In this document: in pieces, positions 40,490 through 47,500 of the stretch
Layout of the letters: the number at the start of each line of letters is the position of its first letter
How positions within the stretch are numbered: the first letter of the stretch is position 1
Program-made: the position numbers and the translations under genes
Notes under the pieces: model-generated
Databases searched by the model: none
Seen by the model: only the letters and a program-made list of their open reading frames with translations
What the model was told of the DNA's origin: nothing
DNA from: Saprospiraceae bacterium
Lineage (GTDB): Bacteria; Bacteroidota; Bacteroidia; Chitinophagales; Saprospiraceae
Assembly: GCA_016706365.1 (NCBI GenBank)
Contig: JADJJU010000015.1
Location: 14,701-78,700, forward strand
Length of the DNA stretch: 64,000 nt
Reading direction: 5' to 3'

Positions 40490-40698
40490 CTTTAGTTTAG
40501 ATTCACATGATAAAAATCATAAAAAAGGAATCGAGCGGGCTTAAACTTATTTAAGCAAATTGATGTTGCTCAATATAAATAAGGCCCTTAAATAACATTA
40601 CAATCTATATGTAAATCAATGTTGTTGAAAGGGAATTAATTCAAGGTATTTAAATACAGATAAACTGTTTATTTTATAAAAATTAAATCAAAATTATC
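40490..40698. other. intergenic gap upstream of YtxH copy 2
   Basis: About 210 bp of AT-rich sequence between the sigma factor and the second YtxH gene. It presumably holds the YtxH promoter; no specific ECF promoter motif could be recognised by eye. Confidence 0.3.
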
Positions 40699-40977
40699 AT
40701 GGAAAATTTCAAGGAAAACGGAAAACTAATTGGAGCTTTATTAGCTGGTGCTTTAGTGGGAGCTGCAATTGGAGTATTATTTGCTCCAGCAAGTGGCAAT
40801 AAGACACGCAAAAAGATTGCCGGTGGAGCCAAAGACTGGATTGAAGAAGCCAGACAAAAAGTAAAAAAACAAGCCGATAAACTTGGCAGAAAGGCTGACG
40901 AGTTGGAAGCAATGGCAAAAGATAGATTGGACGAAGCATCCAATAAAGCAAAACAGAAAGTAGAGGCAATGAAATAA
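40699..40977 (+). CDS. YtxH domain-containing protein (copy 2)
   Basis: The 92-aa protein is nearly identical to copy 1 in its membrane part: KLIGALLAGALVGAAIGVLFAP, then SGNKTRKKIAGGAKDW and a long charged helix EEARQKVKKQADKLGRKADE. It should be an inner-membrane anchored coiled helix. The start is the only in-frame ATG before the glycine-rich helix. Together with the following paralogue at 41080 it mirrors the pair 38068/38847 on the other side of the sigma factor. A strong terminator follows directly. Confidence 0.9.
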   Translation: MENFKENGKLIGALLAGALVGAAIGVLFAPASGNKTRKKIAGGAKDWIEEARQKVKKQADKLGRKADELEAMAKDRLDEASNKAKQKVEAMK

Positions 40978-40992
40978 TTCCCTATTTTTTCT

Positions 40993-41045
40993 TCGGCCAA
41001 CTCAACGAATCTGTAGGTTTGTTTCAGTTGGCCGATTTTGTTTTA
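40993..41045 (+). terminator. intrinsic terminator after YtxH copy 2
   Basis: Perfect 10-bp stem TCGGCCAACT (40993-41002) and AGTTGGCCGA (41026-41035), followed by a T-rich run TTTTGTTTT (41036-41044). Confidence 0.85.
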
Positions 41046-41079
41046 GATTCACCCCTTACATTATTAAGCTGAGCAAATT

Positions 41080-41520
41080 ATGAAATCTTCCAATATTGCA
41101 ACGCAGAATGACTTAAAATTGCGCATTTTGCAATTGAAAGCAGAGCAAAACCAGGCAGCCGAAAATCTCAAAGAATCATTTGAGGATATGAAAGACATTT
41201 TGCGCCCTGCAAATCTGGCTAAGAATGCATTCAGTGATCTCTTTCAAGACAAACAGATTCAACAAGACCTAACTCAGCTGGGTCTTACTTTTGGAAGTAA
41301 TATGTTAATAAGCTATTTATTCGGAAAGAATAAAAACTTCAAACGCTTTGTTGGGTCCTCATTGGTGGAACAGTTTACTACCAACTTTATACAAAACAAC
41401 ATTCCACTCATCATGGATTATTTCGAGCTTCTAATAGCGAAAGGCCAGGCTGCCGTTGCTGAAGACGAAAATGATCAGGAGCTTTCTGAGACTGATCGAT
41501 ATGCTCAATATGCACAATAG
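41080..41520 (+). CDS. unknown protein, paralogue of the 38847 gene (copy B)
   Basis: The 146-aa product has an N-terminal coiled helix (LKLRILQLKAEQNQAAENLKE), the motif LRPANLAKNAFSDLF, a glycine-containing hydrophobic stretch LGLTFGSNMLISYLFGKNKNFKRF and a helix LVEQFTTNFIQNNIPLIMDYF, with an acidic tail. Residue spacing and key positions match copy A at 38847. No known domain was recognised; the conserved middle could be membrane-associated. It follows the YtxH copy 2 terminator by 35 bp. Confidence 0.75.
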   Translation: MKSSNIATQNDLKLRILQLKAEQNQAAENLKESFEDMKDILRPANLAKNAFSDLFQDKQIQQDLTQLGLTFGSNMLISYLFGKNKNFKRFVGSSLVEQFTTNFIQNNIPLIMDYFELLIAKGQAAVAEDENDQELSETDRYAQYAQ

Positions 41521-41657
41521 TAAAGATATTTAATCAATACTTTCCGATCTGAATTCTATTAAATTTCAGTGACTTTTTGGTCACCTTCATTACGTATATT
41601 ATATTCCTCGAGCTTTGCTTCGGGTAAATTTTTATTTCACCTCAAATACTTATTACT

Positions 41658-41867
41658 ATGAGAACCACAGGAATTATTTTAATTATTATCGGAATTATTT
41701 TGACCGTAGTTACATCATTTAAATTCTTTACCAAAGAAAAAGTGGTGGACATTGGAGCTCTAGAAATTACGGCTGATAAACCTAATTATCTCAGTTGGTC
41801 ACCCATTTTAGGAATTGTCATCATTGTGGTCGGCGGAGTCGTTCTGTGGCAAGCTAAGAAAAACTAA
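41658..41867 (+). CDS. 69-aa membrane protein with two helices
   Basis: The protein has an N-terminal helix GIILIIIGIILTVVTSF, a short extracytoplasmic stretch with FFTKEKVVDIGALEITADKP, and a second helix ILGIVIIVVGGVVLWQ ending in AKKN. This hairpin layout with the segment VVDIGALEI is common in small Bacteroidota and proteobacterial membrane proteins of unknown function. It probably belongs to the same stress island. Confidence 0.7.
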   Translation: MRTTGIILIIIGIILTVVTSFKFFTKEKVVDIGALEITADKPNYLSWSPILGIVIIVVGGVVLWQAKKN

Positions 41868-42052
41868 TTGTCACGCAGCATGAGTGAGATATCTGTCCAT
41901 ATTACGATAATTATGTAAGACTTCAGTCAAATTATATAATTCAACAAGGTCGAATTGGAAGCATCTTTGTATCCTATCATAATGGATTTCATGCATTGAG
42001 ATTTCCTGTTGATACTGAATACCTTTTAATCACAAAATTAAATTAAAATATA
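41868..42052. other. intergenic gap upstream of YtxH copy 3
   Basis: About 185 bp with no gene; probably carries the promoter of the short YtxH-like gene. Nothing specific could be assigned. Confidence 0.3.
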
Positions 42053-42283
42053 ATGAATAATGGATCTCACACTTTTCGGAACACTTTGTTACTGGGAATT
42101 GCAATCGGTACAGTGTTAGGATTGGTGATTGCACCATGGGAGGGCAAAAAGACCAGAAGGAAAATTGCAAACCGCTCCCGAGAATTGAAAAGTTTTCTTT
42201 CCGGAAAGCAGGAATTATCAGAATGGAAAGAGAACCCGGACATTACAATAATGGTAGTGGAACCGGCAAATCAGATAGTTTGA
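42053..42283 (+). CDS. short YtxH-like protein (copy 3)
   Basis: The 76-aa product begins with a membrane helix NTLLLGIAIGTVLGLVIAP followed by WEGKKTRRKIANRSRELKSFL, the YtxH turn (AP..GKKTR.KI) seen in copies 1 and 2. The long coiled tail of the other copies is missing and replaced by a short C-terminus (ENPDITIMVVEPANQIV). It may be a reduced YtxH. A lipoprotein gene starts 34 bp downstream. Confidence 0.75.
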   Translation: MNNGSHTFRNTLLLGIAIGTVLGLVIAPWEGKKTRRKIANRSRELKSFLSGKQELSEWKENPDITIMVVEPANQIV

Positions 42284-42317
42284 AACATAAATATTGATCA
42301 ACTTAAAACCAAAAAAA

Positions 42318-42770
42318 ATGAAACTTAATATTTTGAAAATGTCAATGTTCGCATTCCTGATTACAGGTATGTTGATGAGCTGTAATGATACTCCAGCAGA
42401 GAACGTGGAAGAGGCTGAGGAAAATGTAGTTGAGGCACAGCAAGAACTGGAAGAAGCTCGCCAGGATTCTATGGAGTATGTTACTTATAGGACTGAGGCA
42501 GAAAGAAAACTGGATGAAAATGATCAAAAAATTGCTGCATTGAAGGAACGCCAAAGGACAGCAGCAAAAGAAGTAGAAGATAAATATGACAGAGACATTG
42601 AAGAAATGGAAAGACGTAATAAGGAATTACGTGACAATGTGCAAACTTATCAGCAAGGTGGTAGAGATCGTTGGGAATCTTTCAAGCAAAAATTTAATGA
42701 AGATCTTGACGCTCTGGGAAATTCTATTTCCAATGTCTTTGAACGTGATACTACAGACAACAACCGCTAA
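42318..42770 (+). CDS. lipoprotein with long coiled coil
   Basis: Starting at the ATG at 42318 the 150-aa protein has a lipoprotein signal peptide with lipobox LMSC (TGMLMSCND), so the cysteine at about residue 22 would be lipidated. The open frame extends to 42294 without a better start. The mature part is a highly charged coiled coil (VEEAEENVVEAQQELEEARQ, ENDQKIAALKERQ, DRDIEEMERRNKELRDN) ending with ESFKQKFNEDLDALGNSI. It is probably a periplasm-facing anchored filament or stalk. No enzyme motif is present. It fits an envelope-stress function. Confidence 0.82.
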   Translation: MKLNILKMSMFAFLITGMLMSCNDTPAENVEEAEENVVEAQQELEEARQDSMEYVTYRTEAERKLDENDQKIAALKERQRTAAKEVEDKYDRDIEEMERRNKELRDNVQTYQQGGRDRWESFKQKFNEDLDALGNSISNVFERDTTDNNR

Positions 42771-42847
42771 CAGCATTATTTCCGTCTTTTGAGTCTTGAT
42801 GGAAATTAAAATGTACTTCCATACCGTATTCTTTTGCTAAAAATATT

Positions 42848-42883
42848 CCGCTCCGACGATTAAAATTGTTGGAGTGGATTTTT
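42848..42883 (+). terminator. intrinsic terminator after the lipoprotein gene
   Basis: CCGCTCCGACGAT (42848-42860) pairs with ATTGTTGGAGTGG (42865-42877) through 13 positions with three G-T wobbles, followed by ATTTTT (42878-42883). The ATG at 42866 lies inside it, which argues for the later start of the next gene. Confidence 0.75.
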
Positions 42884-42895
42884 AAATCTCATAAT

Positions 42896-43471
42896 ATGAC
42901 CAGGTATCAGTCGGTAATTATATATGGAATCCTGATAGTACTTAACGGGATTATACTTATGGCATTATCTTACAATACATCAAGAGTCATTCAGTATTCG
43001 GTAGGAATTGGTATGATCCTGGCAGCGATTTTTGCCATCATTAGTTCCAGAAAAAGTAAAGACTATCAAATCCCAATGAAATACCATGCTATCCATGCAG
43101 GCGGAATGCTAGCGTATGGCCTTGCAATTTTTGTTCTTGCGATAGATATTGAACTTTTCTTTAATATCACCACTTTTTTCCTGATATATTATGGTATTGT
43201 GGAGATAATTTTTTGCCTTCAACTGTTTATTTTAAAAACTAGAATACCGTTATATGTAATTGTCGCCCGAATGATTGTGGGATTAGCAATATCCCTGGGT
43301 GCCGTGTTTATCCTGGCAGCCTCGGAGGTGGATTTTAGCGTAGCAATGTTAGCTGCAGGATTGACATTTTTATTCAGTGGAATTATTCAGGCCATATTTA
43401 ATAATACACTGATGAGAGAAAGAGCTATACCCGTGGAAGATGAAGGAATTACACAAGTACAACAGAGTTAA
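42896..43471 (+). CDS. HdeD/DUF308-like membrane protein
   Basis: The 191-aa protein from the ATG at 42896 has six hydrophobic segments: VIIYGILIVLNGIILMAL, VIQYSVGIGMILAAIFAII, AGGMLAYGLAIFVLAID, FFNITTFFLIYYGIVEIIF, VIVARMIVGLAISLGAVFI and FSVAMLAAGLTFLFSGII. This arrangement fits the DUF308/HdeD group, membrane proteins linked to acid and envelope stress. The open frame begins at 42866, but that start lies inside a hairpin terminator. The 3' end overlaps no other chosen start and is followed by the acidic gene 28 bp later. Confidence 0.75.
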   Translation: MTRYQSVIIYGILIVLNGIILMALSYNTSRVIQYSVGIGMILAAIFAIISSRKSKDYQIPMKYHAIHAGGMLAYGLAIFVLAIDIELFFNITTFFLIYYGIVEIIFCLQLFILKTRIPLYVIVARMIVGLAISLGAVFILAASEVDFSVAMLAAGLTFLFSGIIQAIFNNTLMRERAIPVEDEGITQVQQS

Positions 43472-43499
43472 AACTCTGAAAACCAGAAAACTTAAAGCA

Positions 43500-43922
43500 A
43501 TGGAAAAGAAAAATAGTGATCAGAACGATCCATATGACAATCAGAAAAAAGACAATCATACAGATATGCGAAACGAGAACAGAAATGAAACGCTTGAAGA
43601 TTCACTTTTTCTGCAAGAGGAAGAAGCGGTTCAAAATGAGGATGAAGATGAACTCAGTTTTAGCAAATACGAGAATGAAGATTTTGTTGCTGAGTTAAAT
43701 CAACAGAATGAGAGAATGCAAGAGGAAGATCCGCTGGAATTTAATGATAATCCATACCTGGATGATGTGGATTATGATGATCCTGAACTGGATATACCAG
43801 GTTCAGATTTGGATAATGAAATGGAAGACATCGGATCAGAAGATGAAGAAAATAACTATTATAGCTTAGGTGGTGATAGACATGAGGATCTCGATGAGCA
43901 GCATTTTGATGAAGACCAATAA
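43500..43922 (+). CDS. 140-aa highly acidic low-complexity protein
   Basis: The start is placed at the ATG at 43500 (MEKKNSDQND), because the earlier in-frame ATG at 43440 would overlap the HdeD-like gene. The product is dominated by Asp, Glu and Asn (EEEAVQNEDEDELSFSKYEN, DDVDYDDPELDIPG), with no hydrophobic segment, and is probably disordered. It has no recognised domain. Proteins like this can bind cations or nucleic-acid-binding partners, but there is no direct evidence. It sits between the HdeD-like gene and the lipocalin. Confidence 0.7.
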   Translation: MEKKNSDQNDPYDNQKKDNHTDMRNENRNETLEDSLFLQEEEAVQNEDEDELSFSKYENEDFVAELNQQNERMQEEDPLEFNDNPYLDDVDYDDPELDIPGSDLDNEMEDIGSEDEENNYYSLGGDRHEDLDEQHFDEDQ

Positions 43923-43976
43923 ACTCAGTGGTTTTTATATTTCTATTTTTTTTTAATATAATTAAACTCAGGAAAA

Positions 43977-44468
43977 ATGTTAGCCTTACCGGTAATTTAT
44001 AGTGACAAACTGGAGACTGTGGACAGAGTAGATTTACACAGATATATTGGTAAATGGTATACAATTGCTTCCTATCCTAGTCCGATAGCACCGATTGCAC
44101 ACCATACGGAGGTGGAATATAAACTTACAAATAAAGGAAACCTCAAAGTAAAGAAGAGTTTCAGGAGTAGAGGCCGCTTCATTCAGGATTTAGTTCTCCA
44201 TGGTACAGCTTATGTGCAGGAGAATACGAATAATGCTAAATTTAAGGTCCAGTATTTGTGGCCATTTTTTGATGCGAGCTGTGTAATAGACTTGGCAGAT
44301 GATTACAGTTATGCTGTAATCAGTAATCCATCCAGATCCGCCCTGACAATTCTTTCAAGAAACCCTAAAATGGACTCCTCCATATATTCGACAATTATTG
44401 ATAGAGTCAAAAACAAAGGGTTTAATACCGATCGACTCAGGAAGACTCCCGAGCCTAATAAGGTCTGA
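43977..44468 (+). CDS. lipocalin family protein (Blc-like)
   Basis: The 163-aa protein carries the lipocalin signature DLHRYIGKWYTIASYP at about residues 20-35 (G-x-W). Further conserved segments are NKGNLKVKKSFRSRG, GTAYVQENTNNAKFKVQYLWPF and YSYAVISNPSRSALTILSRNP. It resembles bacterial lipocalin Blc, an outer-membrane carrier of lysophospholipids and fatty acids induced by envelope stress. The usual lipobox is absent: the N-terminus MLALPVIYSDK has no obvious signal peptide, so it may be cytoplasmic or exported differently. It is the last gene of the stress island. Confidence 0.87.
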   Translation: MLALPVIYSDKLETVDRVDLHRYIGKWYTIASYPSPIAPIAHHTEVEYKLTNKGNLKVKKSFRSRGRFIQDLVLHGTAYVQENTNNAKFKVQYLWPFFDASCVIDLADDYSYAVISNPSRSALTILSRNPKMDSSIYSTIIDRVKNKGFNTDRLRKTPEPNKV

Positions 44469-44482
44469 ACCGATTAAGCATG

Positions 44483-44530
44483 TTAAGGTTGTTAAAATCT
44501 TTATTGCATAGATTTATTTGGCAACCTTAA
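44483..44530 (+). terminator. inverted repeat between lipocalin and ice-binding-like gene
   Basis: TTAAGGTTG (44483-44491) and CAACCTTAA (44522-44530) form a perfect 9-bp stem with a 30-nt loop. It lies 14 bp after the lipocalin stop and 10 bp before the next ATG. It has no T tract directly after it. It could be the lipocalin terminator or a hairpin in the leader of the next gene. Confidence 0.4.
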
Positions 44531-44540
44531 ATATGTTTTT

Positions 44541-47500
44541 ATGAAAAAGTTTTTACCTTTCACAATAGCGCTATTTGCCTATTTTATTCCTTCTACAATT
44601 TATTCACAAGTACCTGATCTCGGCTCGACGTCAGGTTTTGTTTTTTTTACAGCAGCCGGAGCCTTCACGGTCACAGGTGCATCAGTAGTAACAGGTGATG
44701 TTGGTACGGATGCCGGTGCGTTTGCAGCTTTCCCTCCGGGTGTGTTAATTGGAAGTTCACACGTTGCTGATGCTCTTACGGCTCAGGCAGCTGCCGATGT
44801 TTTAGATGCATACGAATATCTGGATGGATTATTATGTACCTATGTTGAAGGAGTTACTTTCGGAAACGGTCAGATACTGACACCCGGGGTACATTGTGCG
44901 GGAGGAGCATCTACACTGAATGGCAATCTTATCCTTGATGGACAAAATAATCCGAATGCTGTTTTTATTATACAAATAGACGGAGCTTTTGCAAGTACAA
45001 GCAATTCTACTGTAACCCTGATAAATGGTGCATCCATCTGTAACATATTCTGGCAAATCAACGGAGCAGTTGAATTGGGTATCAATTCATTCTTCAGAGG
45101 AAACATTATTGCTTCAGGCGCCATTAGCCTTCTTTCTGGTGCGACAATTGAAGGCCGGGCATTGACGACTGCGGGGGCAATAGGCCTGTCCGATAATGTA
45201 GCATCAATTTGTGCATTAAATTTTAGTATTTCTTGCCCGGCAGCAATTTCAGTAACCTGCTCGGATGATGTGCCTGATCCTAATTTTGGAGAATTGACGG
45301 TGCTGGGAAATTGTGCAATGTTTTCAGTAGATCCGGATGTAATTCTCAATTTTGTTTGCGAGAATAATTATTCAATTTCAAGAATTTACCGCGCTAATAA
45401 TCAATGCGGTACTATCAGTACTTGCGAACAAATAATAACAGTACTGGATGCAGTTGCTCCAACCATCATATGTCCTCCTGCTTTGACCCTAATCTGTATT
45501 GAGGACGTTCCGGCCGCTGACACTAACATTCCCCTGATTACTGATAATTGCAGCGGTATTTTAAATGTAACTGTCACACCGGATATGCTTACAGGTTCGA
45601 ATTGTGCGACTGGCTTATCACTTTTAAGAGTTTACACTGTCACCGACCTATGTGGGAACACCGGAACTTGTTCACAGAGTATGATTATTCAGGATGATAT
45701 AGCTCCGATCATTACTTGTCCCCCAACTGCCAGCGTTACTTGCGGTCTGGATTTTCCGGTTCCAGGAGTTGGAGTGATTACAACTGATAACTGTATAGGT
45801 TTGATAGAGCTTACTTTTGACCAGGTGGCTATCATTGGTGTCGAATGTGAAGTCATGCGTACTTATACGGCAACTGATATTTGCGGCAATACCGCCACTT
45901 GTGAACAAATCATTTCAGTAATAGATAATGTAGCTCCTAAGATTATTTGCGCTGCAACTTTGACAGTGGGATGTGTAGGAGATGCACCTGTCGCTGATAT
46001 TTCTTCTGCAATTGTCACTGACAATTGTGATCCGGCAGTGATGGTTACAATTGCCCCGGATGTTTTAAGTAATATCACCTGTGAAAACGGATTTACTATC
46101 ACACGATTGTTCACTGCAACCGATGCTTGTGGCAATATAGCTACTTGTGTTCAATCTATTATTGTCAATGACGAGGAAGTTCCTGTCATCAGTTTTTGTC
46201 CTCCTTCCATTACAATTGCTTGTGGTACAGTATTGCCTCCAAGTGATATTGAACTTATAGTTGCAACAGATAATTGCACTGCTGCAGGAGACCTGAATGT
46301 TTTCAGCACTGACGTATTCAATGGCGGAAATGGATGCGGCGCAAGTCCTGCCATTACCAGCAGAATATATACTGTTCAGGATGCTTGCGGAAATGAAGCT
46401 ACTTGTGTTCAAACTATCAATATGACAGATGATGAAGCTCCTGTCATTACAAACTGCCCTCTAACAGTAAATCTTGCATGTGTAACTGACCTTATAGCTG
46501 GCGACGTTCAGTTGATTGTTGCTACTGACAATTGTACCATTACTGAAAGCCTTGTAATAACATTCGATGATTTTGATAATGGAGGTTCAGGATGTAATTC
46601 AGATCCACTTATCATTCAAAGAAATTATATAGTGAGTGATATCTGTGGAAATACTGCCAGTTGTGTACAAATTCTGAACATAGTAGATGATGAGGCACCG
46701 GTCACTATTAATTGCCCATTAGAGGTGACAATTAATTGTTTTGATGAATTGTCTCCTGGTAATACCAATTTGATTTCAGTAACTGATAATTGTGCTTTAG
46801 TGGCAGATCCTGTAATAGAGGTGCTTGATATCAGCAACAATGGCTCGGGCTGTGCTTCTGATCCGCTTATTATCAACAGAACTTTCACAGTTAGTGATGC
46901 TTGTGGGAACAGTAGTGTTTGCAATCAGCTTATTACAGTGATCGACGATGTGGCACCGATAATACAGGATTGTCCTTCTGATCTGCAATTTTCATGTATT
47001 GAAGATGTACCGGCCGGGGTAGAACTTACAGTTTCAGATAATTGCGGCAATGTTGTTGTAAGTTTGGCAGAAACAAATAATGGTGGAGCTGCTTGTATTT
47101 CAGATCCATTAATCATAAGCAGAACATATACTGCCACTGATGCATGTGGGTTTGATTGTATTGAAGAAGTCCCTGTTGCGAATGTGAATCTGCTGATTGC
47201 AAATGATAATTGCGGACTGGGCAATGTAAGCTTTATTGAAAGTAATAATGGGGGCAGTGGCTGTTTTACTGATCCATTGATTATTACAAGATTTTATACT
47301 GTTTCAGATGTTTGCGGAAATACTGCCACCTGTGATCAGATCATTACTATAATCGATGATGAAGCTCCCGCAATTTCTATACAACACCCTACCCTGGGAA
47401 TTTTGTCAAATGGAGAAATCATCAGCATACAATGTGAAAGCAATACAGCCGGATGGAATGTTGAAGCCCTTTTGGAAGGAATGGCAATGGTCACTGACAA

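Noticed and set aside
42866..42895. Earlier start of the HdeD-like gene
   Set aside because: This ATG sits inside the hairpin terminator at 42848-42883.
43440..43499. Earlier start of the acidic protein gene
   Set aside because: It would overlap the HdeD-like gene by 32 bp and adds a basic segment unlike the rest of the protein.
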